Source of the DNA: GCA-002050365 sp038235165
GTDB lineage: Bacteria; Acidobacteriota; Blastocatellia; Pyrinomonadales; Pyrinomonadaceae
DNA: 64,000 nt
Reading direction: 5' to 3'
NCBI GenBank assembly: GCA_038235165.1
Contig: JBBSUG010000011.1
Location: 66,103-130,102 of the forward strand
Both the position numbers and the translations under genes were made by a program. Shown piece after piece: positions 27,568 through 36,386 of this stretch; positions within the stretch are counted from its first letter, which is position 1, and each line of letters begins with the position of its first letter. Below the pieces are notes generated by a model. The model worked only from the letters and a program-made list of their open reading frames with translations, was not told the origin of the DNA and did no database searches.

Positions 27568-30500
27568 TTAAAAGCTGAATCGTGCTTGCAATTCAACGAC
27601 CCGTCCGGCGAGTCCGTTGGTCGCTCTGCCGAAACTCGGATTCGGATTATCGCCGTTGTTGATGCGCGTACTATCGGAAGCGAAGCCGAAATTGTTCAAA
27701 TTAAGTTTGTTAAAAACATTGAACAAATTAACCCGCAAATCTAAACCGGTAGTTTCATTAAAACGCAGCTTTTTGGGTAGATCAAATCTCTTACCGACGG
27801 TCAAATCAATATTGTAATACTTCGGACCGCGAAAACTGTTGCGCCCGATTCCCGGCGGGTTGAGCAGAAAAGTTGCATCACCGGCGGAATTTTTATTGAG
27901 CGTCGTCAGAAAAATAGTGTTACAGCCGCCGGCGACGTTGATACAGAGATTGTTGCCCGATCTAAAACTTCCAGTAAAATTGCCGTTGCCGGTCAGAAAC
28001 GTATCGTTGGACGAACTGTTTCCCGCACCGCCTAAATATGCCACCGGACGGAATGGTCCGAAGGTCGCGCCGCTCGCCGAACGAACACCCGGACCGCCGA
28101 CAACCGGCGTAAACGGAAATCCGGTGTGATAGGTCAAAATTCCGCTGATTTGAAAACCGCCGAGTGCTGTTTTGACAAAATCGTCGCGTTTATTAAAGAA
28201 CGGCAGTTCGTATAATCCAAATAAATTGAAATTGTGTGTGACATCAAAGTCAGAAGGTCCGAACTCCGTATTGTTATCAACCGGATACGTTTGATTGGTA
28301 ACAAATCCCGGTCCTTCATTCGATAAATTATCTAAACTTTTAGCAAAACGATAATTCGCCTGCACTTGAAAACCGTTAGCAAACCGCCGCTCGATTGTTG
28401 CCAGCAGCGCGTTGTAGTTTGATTTAACATCCGGTGTCGGCAAATAAACGGCAAAGAACGACGGGTTTGTTTGGGCGAAAATAAAGTTTTGATTGACCAG
28501 GCGAATCAGATTGCGGGTCGAACTGCCCTGATAGCCAACCGTCGCCGTCAGTTTTGCCGGCAATTGATATTGCAGTTCCAGTGAATAGCGTCTGCTTTGC
28601 GCGTTCGGCTGTTCCTGAGTCGAACCGTATATTTCCACCGAACCGTTATTCGGTGCGCCGGTCGCCGGATTGATTCCGCCGCCCAAATTAGGATTTCTCG
28701 GATAGCTGTTCGGTGAATTACTGCCGCCCAACGCATATAAAATTTGACCGTTGACAAACGGCGAACCGAAATCCTGAGCGTTTGTTCCGCAGCAGATTCC
28801 GAAGCGCGAGAAGAACGGCGGATTACCGCGCGAGTTAAGAAAAACGACGCTCGGAATGCGGTTGTAGCCGATGCCGAAACCGCCGCGAATGACTCCCTTC
28901 TCTTTTAATAATTCGGGACTGTAAGCAAAACCGATTTGCGGACCGAAATTGTTTTTATCGGGCTTGAAAAATTGATCAACAACCTGAACTTTTGAATCAA
29001 CCAAACCGTTCGGACCGAAGACGATATTGCTCTGCCGGTTCAGTTGGTCTTGAATCGGCGGAAAATATTCGTAGCGCAAGCCCAAGTTTAAAGTAAGATT
29101 TCGCCTGACTTTCCAGTCATCCTGCACGAAAAAAGCATAATCGTTCGTTTTGTATTCGCGCGCCGCATCAGCCGGTGCGCCCGTTGACGGGTCGGCATTG
29201 ATGCCTTCAAAAATCGGTGTATCGTTCGCCAGATTGAACAAACCGACAAAACTGTAAATCGGACGTGCGCCGCCGACGATGCTCGTATTGTTGAAATCGA
29301 ACCGAAGCTGGGTGCCGAATTTCAGCGCGTGATTGCCGATCACCCAGTTGAAAGTGTCACTCACGTCAATACTTTTTTCCGACAAAATACCCGGCGTGTT
29401 CTCGCCCTGCGGTGCGCCGAACCTGATGCGGTCAAACGGCAGACCTTCGACTTCAATGCGCGGAATGCCGAAATTTGCATTCGGGTTTGAAGTAACTTCA
29501 TTAAATGAAAATCCGCTGTAATTGATTCGCGCCTGATTAAACATTCGCGCTGAAATAACGCGGTTGTAGATCAGTGCCGTCGAAAAAGCAATGCGGTCGG
29601 AGTTTATATCGCCGATTTGACGACTGCGCCCCGCCGGGTCTGCTCCGAGATTTGAGGTCGGCGTAAAGAATGTTGAAATAGCAATACTGTCATTTGCCGT
29701 CGCGTTGTAATCCACCCGCGAAAAATACTGGTTGCCGCTGAAGGAATTCGGGTTAAGTAAATTTGCAAATTGAATGTCGGGAACCCCGTCAAAACCGCCG
29801 CCGATGTCCGCGTTACCGACACCGCCGCCGAGCCGTAAATAATTGCCGCGTGTTCCCGCAATCGAACCGATGTCCAATCCGCCGGTGACTTCGCGGCAGC
29901 GGTCGGTACCGAAACCGGCTTGGGCGCAGGTTCGCGGAACAACCGAGGCGATGCGCGGCGCGATGTTCGGGTCGGCAAAAACCTGTGCCGTCACGCCGCC
30001 TGGACGCAGAGTGCGAACCAAGTTGCGATACTGCGCGGTTTCAACGTAAGACTGAAACGTGTTGTTCGAACCGGTTCGCAAACCTTCATAAGCGAAAAAG
30101 AAAAATAATTTATCTTTGCCGTTAATCGTTGTCGGACCGCCTTCGCCGAAATTTAGAAACGGGAGCGGTCCGCCGAAACTGCCGCCAAACTGTCGCTGGC
30201 GGTTTTCGACGCGCTGCTGATTGCCCGGAAATTTGTTGAAAGCGTTCAGTTCGGGTCCGTTATATTTGAAAAACGCGCTGCCGTGATAGTCGTTTGTTCC
30301 GTTTTGGCTGACGACTTTGATCGTCGCGCCGGAGTTACGTCCGTCTTCCGCCGAATACGAACTCGAAGAAATAGTAACTTCCTTAACCGCTTCCTGACTC
30401 GGCGTAATAACCGCGCCGCCGCCGTTGGTCTGACTGTTGACGCTCACGCCGTCAATCTGAAAGTTGTTCGCCGAAACACGCTGTCCGTTCGCCGAAATCG

Positions 30501-31107
30501 GCACTTGATTTTCGGTCTGGAAAATCGAATTGTTCGAGCCGCCCGGACCGGGTGAATTCGGCAGACCGGTCGCGTTTCCGTTGCCGCCCCGCGCTCCGTC
30601 GCCGAACACGCCGGGAGTTAAACGGGCGAGTTCATACGGGTCGCGCCCGACCTGCGGAAGCCGCAAAATTTCCGTCCGGCTCAGTGTGTTGTCAATATTT
30701 GCGTCTTCGGTTCGCAGCGGTTGGGTTTGGTCAACGACCGTTACCGTTTCACTGATGCCGCCGCCGGTCTCGAGCGCAATGTCCAAACCCTGCACGGTTT
30801 CCGCGCCGATGTTGAAATTCTCGATTAATTTCTGTTTAAAGTTGGTCTGCGATGCAGACACTTTGTAATTGCCCGGAGCGAGACCGTTGAAACGGTAAAA
30901 GCCGTCGCCGTTCGAGATCGTTTGAACTTCCTTGTTGGTCTCGACCTGTGTCAAAACAACGGTCGCGCCGGCAACCGCCGCCCCGTTGGTGTCGGTCACA
31001 GTTCCCTGCAACGCCGCTTTGAATTGAGCGTTGGCGATCAACGACAATAGTAAAATCACACTGCCGCAACTTAAAGAGCGCAGTAATCCGAAAAATTTCC
31101 GGTTCAT
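27568..31107 (-). CDS. TonB-dependent receptor, Oar-like, with carboxypeptidase-regulatory-like N-terminus
   Basis: 1179 residues with GGAGGAA before the ATG. A signal peptide (ending LIANAQF) precedes a carboxypeptidase-regulatory-like beta-sandwich (LQGTVTDTNGAAVAGATV, GDGFYRFNGLAPGNYKV). Residues ~110-250 form the plug (ETVTVVDQTQPL, EILRLPQVGRDPYELARLTPG), then a long outer-membrane barrel ending VELQARFSF with a terminal Phe. This is the large receptor type multiplied in Acidobacteriota. Placed between the GH3 fusion and the LacI/MFS genes, it likely imports the oligosaccharide that this locus handles; the substrate is inference. Confidence 0.94.
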   Translation of the reverse strand: MNRKFFGLLRSLSCGSVILLLSLIANAQFKAALQGTVTDTNGAAVAGATVVLTQVETNKEVQTISNGDGFYRFNGLAPGNYKVSASQTNFKQKLIENFNIGAETVQGLDIALETGGGISETVTVVDQTQPLRTEDANIDNTLSRTEILRLPQVGRDPYELARLTPGVFGDGARGGNGNATGLPNSPGPGGSNNSIFQTENQVPISANGQRVSANNFQIDGVSVNSQTNGGGAVITPSQEAVKEVTISSSSYSAEDGRNSGATIKVVSQNGTNDYHGSAFFKYNGPELNAFNKFPGNQQRVENRQRQFGGSFGGPLPFLNFGEGGPTTINGKDKLFFFFAYEGLRTGSNNTFQSYVETAQYRNLVRTLRPGGVTAQVFADPNIAPRIASVVPRTCAQAGFGTDRCREVTGGLDIGSIAGTRGNYLRLGGGVGNADIGGGFDGVPDIQFANLLNPNSFSGNQYFSRVDYNATANDSIAISTFFTPTSNLGADPAGRSRQIGDINSDRIAFSTALIYNRVISARMFNQARINYSGFSFNEVTSNPNANFGIPRIEVEGLPFDRIRFGAPQGENTPGILSEKSIDVSDTFNWVIGNHALKFGTQLRFDFNNTSIVGGARPIYSFVGLFNLANDTPIFEGINADPSTGAPADAAREYKTNDYAFFVQDDWKVRRNLTLNLGLRYEYFPPIQDQLNRQSNIVFGPNGLVDSKVQVVDQFFKPDKNNFGPQIGFAYSPELLKEKGVIRGGFGIGYNRIPSVVFLNSRGNPPFFSRFGICCGTNAQDFGSPFVNGQILYALGGSNSPNSYPRNPNLGGGINPATGAPNNGSVEIYGSTQEQPNAQSRRYSLELQYQLPAKLTATVGYQGSSTRNLIRLVNQNFIFAQTNPSFFAVYLPTPDVKSNYNALLATIERRFANGFQVQANYRFAKSLDNLSNEGPGFVTNQTYPVDNNTEFGPSDFDVTHNFNLFGLYELPFFNKRDDFVKTALGGFQISGILTYHTGFPFTPVVGGPGVRSASGATFGPFRPVAYLGGAGNSSSNDTFLTGNGNFTGSFRSGNNLCINVAGGCNTIFLTTLNKNSAGDATFLLNPPGIGRNSFRGPKYYNIDLTVGKRFDLPKKLRFNETTGLDLRVNLFNVFNKLNLNNFGFASDSTRINNGDNPNPSFGRATNGLAGRVVELQARFSF

Positions 31108-31190
31108 AGAGAATTCCTCCGAAGCAATTTGTTTAGAAAAATCAGAATTTAAAAGTTTGAATATCCTTCAACGATGCTTTGAAAAAATTT

Positions 31191-31215
31191 AGTAAATCGT
31201 TTCAGTAAATCGTTT
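31191..31215. promoter_or_regulatory. Tandem AGTAAATCGTTT motif, candidate LacI-type operator
   Basis: AGTAAATCGTTT occurs at 31191-31202 and again at 31204-31215, a 13-base period, in the divergent gap between the TonB receptor and the LacI-type gene. The AANCGNTT core fits the general LacI-family operator pattern, although each copy is only partly palindromic. No gene is known to be controlled from it. Confidence 0.4.
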
Positions 31216-31341
31216 TAGTAGTGTTACGAATTTATAACAAAAATTTAGTTCGCGTCAACAACAAACAGTCTTTAAAAATAGGCAACTTAAATTTTCAGTT
31301 TAATATTGTCTTATCCGGGACAGTTGTGCCAAACTTACGAA

Positions 31342-32415
31342 ATGTCGGACAAAGCGCAGAAAGACAATAATGCCAACGAATTTTCCGGTGCTGCCGTTAG
31401 GAAAAAAACGGTCAGTTTGAAAGACCTCGCCGCTTCGCTGAAACTTTCGCCGACAACGGTTTCGCTGGTTTTGAACTCGGCACCGACGGCGGATTCGATT
31501 CCGCAAACGACGCAGGACCGAATTTTTGAAGCGGCGCGGCATTTGAAATATCGTCCGAACCAGATCGCCCGGTCGCTGCGGGCGCAGCGAACGCACACGG
31601 TCGGTGTATTGATTCCCGAAATGAGCGAAGGATATTCGACGACGGTTTTAAGCGGCATCGAAGAAAAATTGCTCGAAGAAGATTATTTTTACTTCGTCGT
31701 CAGCCACTGGCACCGCGCCGAAATCATCGAACGCCACTCGCGTTTTTTCGTTGACCGCTGCGTCGAAGGAATTCTGGCGGTGGACACGCCGCAAAATCAT
31801 CAAACATTTCTGCCGGTCGTCTCGATTTCGGGACACGACCAGACGAAAGGCGTGACCAATATCGTTTTGAATCACGAACAGGCGGGACATTTGGCGGTCG
31901 AACATCTCGTTAACCTCGGTCACAAGAAAATTGCCGTCATCAAAGGGCAAGATTTCAGTTCGGACACGGAAGTTCGCTGGAAAGCAGTGAGTGAGGCGGC
32001 AGCGCAATTTGACATCCCGATCAAAGAAACGCTGGTTTCGCAGCTCGTCGGAACGAACCCGACGACCGAACCCGGTTATCTCGCCGTCAACCGGCTGTTG
32101 GCAAGCAATGCCGATTTTACAGCACTGCTCGCCTTCAACGACATCTCGGCGTTCGGCGCGATTCGTGCGCTGCGCGAAGCCGGACGGCGCGTTCCGCAGG
32201 ATGTTTCGGTGATTGGTTTTGATGATATTTACGCGGCAGAATTTCATTACCCCGCCTTGACGACGATTCGCCAGCCGCTCAAAAAAATGGGCAGTCTCGG
32301 CGCGGAATATCTGCTCAAAAAAATTCGCGAAGATATCAGCGGCGAATCGCCCGCCGATGTCGTCGTCGAACCGGAATTGATCGTTCGCCAATCAACCGCA
32401 CCGGTCGGCAAATGA
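31342..32415 (+). CDS. LacI-family transcriptional regulator
   Basis: 357 residues from ATG 31342; an ATG 36 bases upstream is in frame but adds a poor N-terminus. Helix-turn-helix: TVSLKDLAASLKLSPTTVSL, with hinge YRPNQIARSLRAQRTHTVGVLIP. The periplasmic-binding-like sensor shows GHLAVEHLVNLGHKKIAVI, ALLAFNDISAFGAIRALREAG and SVIGFDDIYAAEFHYPALTT. It binds DNA as a dimer and releases or binds on a sugar signal. Divergent to the TonB receptor and 48 bases upstream of an MFS gene, it probably controls this carbohydrate locus. Confidence 0.93.
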   Translation: MSDKAQKDNNANEFSGAAVRKKTVSLKDLAASLKLSPTTVSLVLNSAPTADSIPQTTQDRIFEAARHLKYRPNQIARSLRAQRTHTVGVLIPEMSEGYSTTVLSGIEEKLLEEDYFYFVVSHWHRAEIIERHSRFFVDRCVEGILAVDTPQNHQTFLPVVSISGHDQTKGVTNIVLNHEQAGHLAVEHLVNLGHKKIAVIKGQDFSSDTEVRWKAVSEAAAQFDIPIKETLVSQLVGTNPTTEPGYLAVNRLLASNADFTALLAFNDISAFGAIRALREAGRRVPQDVSVIGFDDIYAAEFHYPALTTIRQPLKKMGSLGAEYLLKKIREDISGESPADVVVEPELIVRQSTAPVGK

Positions 32416-32463
32416 AATCAACTCAGCTTTTACGTTTTGCTCTTCTACTTTTAACTTGAATAA

Positions 32464-33660
32464 ATGTCGTTAATCGCTCAACAAAATCCGGCGGCGGACA
32501 AAACGAAATTTGCGCTCGTTTTTTCATACGCGAGTTTTATTTTAATCGGTGTCGTCAACACTTTTCTGGGTCCGATTCTGCCGTTTCTCTCCGATAAATG
32601 GAGCATCAACGACGTACAAGCCGGGTATTTTCTCGCCGCGCAGTCGCTCGGCGGAATGGTCGGGACGCTGATCACTTCCCTGCTGTTCTCAAAAATCGGT
32701 TCGCGCTGGATTCTGCTCGGCGGTTATTTCCTGTTGGTTTTTTCAATGCTCGGTATCAGCGGAGAAAATTGGGGAACAGGGCTTTTATCGTCCTTAATAA
32801 ACGGCGTTTCCATCGGCGTCGTCATTCCGACGACGACACTCGTCGTCTCGCAAGCTGCCCGCGAAACACGCGCCTCTGCGATTAACATTCTCAACTTTTT
32901 CTGGGCGTTCGGGGCGATTATCAGTCCGCTGCTTTTTTTCAATTTAACATCTCAAACGCGGCTGCATTCCCTGTTATTTGCGCTCGTCGTCGTTTGTCTG
33001 GTAGTCGTCGCTTTTCTATTCAAACAAAAAAATTTTCGGCTGGCGGTCGGCGGCAAACAATCACTGTTAAACGCCGGAGAGAAACTGCTGTTGTTCGTTT
33101 CGGCGCGGCTGTACGCGGTGACTGTTTTTCTGCAAATCGGCGTTGAAGCCTCGATGGGCGGTTGGCTGGCGACTTATTCGCGGCGGCTGACGGGTACCGA
33201 ATTTTGGCTTTTGATTCCCGCGCTCTACTGGACGGGGTTTTTGTCGAGCCGTTTGCTTTCATCATTTTACCTACGGCGATTCAGCACAAAATCACTTATC
33301 TTACTGGGTTTGTCGCTGGTTACCGGCGGACAAATTTTGATTATTGCGGCAAGCGGCATCAACCTCGCTTCAATCGGCGCGATCATCGTCGGCTTCGGCA
33401 CCGCGCCGATTTTCCCGACGACCATCGCTATTCTTTCAGCCAAATTCGAGAAAAAAGCACCGGAGTTGATCAGTTACATTTTTTTGCTTTCGGGTTTAAG
33501 CGGAGTAATATTTTCGTGGCTGATCGGCTACGTCGCCGCACTGACGGGTGAGTTAAAAATTGCGTTATTAATTCCGCTCGTGTGCGGCGTAATTTTATTT
33601 GCGCTGCATTTTTTCACGCGAAAGATGCCGGCGGAAGTCCGCGTGAATGGGAAAGGATAA
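32464..33660 (+). CDS. MFS transporter, probable sugar transporter
   Basis: 398 residues with about twelve hydrophobic segments. An MFS loop-2/3 type sequence is visible (GTLITSLLFSKIGSRWILLGG) and the first helix has SYASFILIGVVNTFLGPILPF. Inner-membrane proton-coupled carrier, in operon with the LacI-type gene 48 bases upstream. Given the neighbours, uptake of a mono- or disaccharide released by the GH3 fusion protein is the likely job. No substrate residues can be named. Confidence 0.88.
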   Translation: MSLIAQQNPAADKTKFALVFSYASFILIGVVNTFLGPILPFLSDKWSINDVQAGYFLAAQSLGGMVGTLITSLLFSKIGSRWILLGGYFLLVFSMLGISGENWGTGLLSSLINGVSIGVVIPTTTLVVSQAARETRASAINILNFFWAFGAIISPLLFFNLTSQTRLHSLLFALVVVCLVVVAFLFKQKNFRLAVGGKQSLLNAGEKLLLFVSARLYAVTVFLQIGVEASMGGWLATYSRRLTGTEFWLLIPALYWTGFLSSRLLSSFYLRRFSTKSLILLGLSLVTGGQILIIAASGINLASIGAIIVGFGTAPIFPTTIAILSAKFEKKAPELISYIFLLSGLSGVIFSWLIGYVAALTGELKIALLIPLVCGVILFALHFFTRKMPAEVRVNGKG

Positions 33661-33667
33661 AGACACT

Positions 33668-33720
33668 CGCAACGCCCCAAGCGGAGTTGGGGCGGATGAG
33701 AATTCGTTACGCGCTCCGTT
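33668..33720. repeat. Degenerate repeat remnant
   Basis: GCAACGCCCCAAGCGGAGTT...GCGCTCCGTTAG contains a short inverted pair (CGCCCCAA / TTGGGGCG) and the CGCTCC end of the GGAGCGC family. Probably a decayed copy. Confidence 0.4.
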
Positions 33721-33787
33721 AGAAACGAGAAATTAGTCAGATTTGCGACAGAAAAATTCGTTCCCGGTCATCCGCGAGATTTAACCC

Positions 33788-34558
33788 TCAATTTTTATAT
33801 GAATCGTCAATTCGGTCGAGTTTTCTAAGTAGTCCAGGGAACACCAAATCTGCGCCCAAGCCTTTGGTGACGGTAGCGACTTGGGCTTGGGCGCCCGCGA
33901 TGATCGGTGCGGGAACGGCAATTAATTCTTTGCCGCCCGCCTGCGCTAAAACCTGAATCCGGCACGCGCTTTCTAAAACATACATAAACAGAAACGCTTC
34001 CGCCGCCGATCTGCCGCAGGTTAAAAGTCCGTGATTTCGCAAAATCAAAAAGTTATTCGCGCCCAAATCGTCAACCAGACGCGGCTTTTCGGCTTCGTTC
34101 AAAGCGATGCCTTCGTAATCGTGATACGCCAGATTTGACAGCGGCAGAATTGACTGCTGCGAGAGCGGCAAAAGTCCTTCTTTCTGCGTCGAAACGGCGA
34201 CACCGTGGAGCGAGTGAACGTGCAGAACACAGGCGACATCGTGCCGCGCTTCGTGAATCGCTCCGTGAATCGTGAAACCGGCGGGGTTGACCGGATGCGG
34301 CGAATCGAGCAGTTTCGCGCCGCTCAAATCAATTTTAACGAGACTCGAAGCCGTGATTTCCTCGAACAAAAATCCGTACGGATTAATCAAAAATTCGTTT
34401 TCCGTGTTCGGCACCCGCGCCGAAATATGTGTGAAAACGAGATCATCCCAACCGTAGAGAGCAACCAACCGATAAATCGCCGCGAGTTCAATTCGTGTCT
34501 GCCATTCTTTAGCCGAAACCTGCCCTTTAACCGAAACTGTCGCATCTGTCTGTGACAT
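33788..34558 (-). CDS. Class II aldolase/adducin-family protein
   Basis: 256 residues. Family landmarks: YGWDDLVFTHISARVP, FLINPYGFLFEEITAS, HGAIHEARHDVACVLHVHSLHGVAVS (the HVH zinc pair) and LILRNHGLLTCGRSAAEAFLFMYVLE with the third His. The long adducin-like N-terminus and absence of an obvious sugar-phosphate site suggest the bacterial 'class II aldolase/adducin domain' group, whose members act on aldol substrates mostly unknown. Cytoplasmic, alone on its strand. Confidence 0.9.
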   Translation of the reverse strand: MSQTDATVSVKGQVSAKEWQTRIELAAIYRLVALYGWDDLVFTHISARVPNTENEFLINPYGFLFEEITASSLVKIDLSGAKLLDSPHPVNPAGFTIHGAIHEARHDVACVLHVHSLHGVAVSTQKEGLLPLSQQSILPLSNLAYHDYEGIALNEAEKPRLVDDLGANNFLILRNHGLLTCGRSAAEAFLFMYVLESACRIQVLAQAGGKELIAVPAPIIAGAQAQVATVTKGLGADLVFPGLLRKLDRIDDSYKN

Positions 34559-34583
34559 AATATTTTTCTCCTTTATAAAAGTT

Positions 34584-34656
34584 TTGAGTTCGCGCTTCAG
34601 CGTGTCTTCCGCCAGCGAAGCGCGGCGGAGAGGGCAAACTGAAGTTTGAACTCAGA
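34584..34656. repeat. Imperfect palindrome upstream of the aldolase gene
   Basis: TGAGTTCGCGCTTCAGCGTG at the left is mirrored, with mismatches, by AACTGAAGTTTGAACTCA at the right; the centre has GCCAGCGAAGCGCGGCGGAG. It looks like a fourth palindromic repeat type, seen once here. Confidence 0.55.
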
Positions 34657-34699
34657 ACGCCCGAAACACAAACCGCAATAATGTGAAAATTTCTTCAAT

Positions 34700-34729
34700 T
34701 TTGAATCTAAAATCTGGAATTTGAAATCA
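34700..34729. repeat. GAATCTGGAATTTGAAAT repeat overlapping the emrB stop codon
   Basis: TTGAATCTAAAATCTGGAAT then TTGAAATCA. Read on the minus strand the emrB stop TGA is the first three bases of TGATTTCAAATTCCAGATT, so the repeat supplies the stop. Confidence 0.7.
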
Positions 34730-36334
34730 GTGACCGCCCCCGCCCGCGCCGGGTTTGTTTTTCTTGAGCAAAAACGCCAGCGGCATCGCGCAAATAATCA
34801 GAATCATTAGAAAATAGAAAGCGTCGAGGAACGAAAGCATTGACGATTGTCTCAAAACCTGCGCCCACATCAAACCTTTCGCCTGCTGCGCCGCCTGCAT
34901 CGCCGACACGCCCTGCTGCTGCAAAGTTTGCGATGTGCGGTTAATCCATTCGACGTAATTCGGGTTGTAATCGGAAGTGTAATAACCGAACGAATTGATG
35001 TGAAACTGCGACCGGCGCGAGAGCAGTGTTGACAAAATCGCAATCCCGAAACTGCCGCCGAGGTTGCGCGACAAATTCATCAAAGCCGAGACGTTATTTG
35101 ATTTTCCCGCCGGAATTCCCGTGTAAGCCGCCGTGTTGATCGGCACGAAAAGAAACGCCAGACCAAATGCCTGAAACGCCCGCGCCCACGCCAAATCGGA
35201 ATACGCGGCGTTTAGATTGAGTCCAGCCATATTCCAAAGAGCAGCTGCCGAAACAAACAATCCGAACAAAATCAGCCATCGCGCCTGCACTCGCGGCAAC
35301 AGTATGCCGCCGACAATCGGCATCATCGCCATCACGACAAAACCTCCCGGCGAGATGACTTCCCCGGCGGTGACGGCATCGTAACCGAACAGATTTTGCG
35401 TCATCAGCGGCAGCAGAAAAGTCGTGCCGAACAAAATAAATCCGAGCGCGAACAGAAGTACGAACGAACTCGCAAAATTGCGATTAAGGAGCATTCGCAC
35501 GTCAACCGCCGGTTCTTTTTGGCGAAATTCCCAGATAATGCCGATGGTCAGAGCGACAACGGCGACAATGGCAAATTTGATGATAAAACTCGACGCGAAC
35601 CAGTCTTCGCGGTTGCCTTCGTCCAGCACAATTTCCATCGAACCGATGCCGACGGCGATTAAAAGAATGCCGACCCAATCAATTTTTGTGCCTTCTTTTT
35701 TCATCCGCGCCTGTTCAATCGCGGTGCTTTTCGGTTCATGCACAAAATACCACGTCAAAAATAAAGAAGCGATGCCGACTGGAATATTGATAAAAAATAT
35801 CCAGTGCCACGAATAATTGTCGGTAATCCAGCCGCCGACCGTCGGACCGACGGCAGGTGCGAAAACAACCCCTAAACCATAGATGGCAAAAGCGATGCCG
35901 CGTTTTTCCGGCGGTACGCTGTCGGCGATAATTGACTGTTCCGACGGCGCGAGTCCGCCGCCGCCCAACCCTTGCAGAATGCGAAAGAAAATCAGCATTC
36001 CCAGATTCGTCGAAAGCCCGCACATCAAAGAACTGATGACGAACAGCGCGACGCACGTCATATAAAAACGCTTGCGCCCGAAAAACGTCGCCAGCCAGCC
36101 GGAAATCGGCAGAACAATCGCGTTGGCGACGAGATACGAAGTCAAAACCCACGCCGATTCGTCCTGTCCGGCGGACAAACTGCCCGCGATATGCGGCAGC
36201 GCGACGTTGGCGATGGAGGTGTCGAGAACTTCCATAAACGTCGCAATCGTCAAAATAACGATGATTAAAATCGGATTAATTTCCGTGCGCGGTTTGTCGG
36301 CGACTGCTCCGATTTCGGCGGCGTTGGTTGACAT
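34727..36334 (-). CDS. emrB: DHA2-family MFS drug efflux transporter, EmrB/QacA type
   Basis: 535 residues with about fourteen membrane helices. Family motifs: FMEVLDTSIANVALPHIAGS in helix 1, ESAWVLTSYLVANAIVLPISGWL, GRKRFYMTCVALFVISSLMCG and FRILQGLGGGGLAPSEQSII. Works with an EmrA-type adaptor, encoded 48 bases upstream, to expel hydrophobic toxins across the envelope. The C-terminus is GGGGH, ending at a dispersed repeat. Substrates not predictable. Confidence 0.94.
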   Translation of the reverse strand: MSTNAAEIGAVADKPRTEINPILIIVILTIATFMEVLDTSIANVALPHIAGSLSAGQDESAWVLTSYLVANAIVLPISGWLATFFGRKRFYMTCVALFVISSLMCGLSTNLGMLIFFRILQGLGGGGLAPSEQSIIADSVPPEKRGIAFAIYGLGVVFAPAVGPTVGGWITDNYSWHWIFFINIPVGIASLFLTWYFVHEPKSTAIEQARMKKEGTKIDWVGILLIAVGIGSMEIVLDEGNREDWFASSFIIKFAIVAVVALTIGIIWEFRQKEPAVDVRMLLNRNFASSFVLLFALGFILFGTTFLLPLMTQNLFGYDAVTAGEVISPGGFVVMAMMPIVGGILLPRVQARWLILFGLFVSAAALWNMAGLNLNAAYSDLAWARAFQAFGLAFLFVPINTAAYTGIPAGKSNNVSALMNLSRNLGGSFGIAILSTLLSRRSQFHINSFGYYTSDYNPNYVEWINRTSQTLQQQGVSAMQAAQQAKGLMWAQVLRQSSMLSFLDAFYFLMILIICAMPLAFLLKKNKPGAGGGGH

Positions 36335-36339
36335 ATTTT

Positions 36340-36386
36340 AATTCCAGATTCCAGATTTTGAATTTCAATTTGGAATCTGGAATTAT
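36340..36386. repeat. GAATCTGGAATTT repeat in the emrA-emrB gap
   Basis: ATTCCAGATTCCAGATTTTG and AATTTGGAATCTGGAATTAT fill nearly the entire gap between emrA and emrB and can pair with one another as an inverted repeat, so the polycistronic RNA would carry a hairpin between the two coding regions. Confidence 0.7.

Noticed and set aside
31648..32391. 247-residue open frame on the minus strand
   Set aside because: Antisense to the LacI-type regulator, whose motifs are complete; the opposite frame shows no recognisable family.
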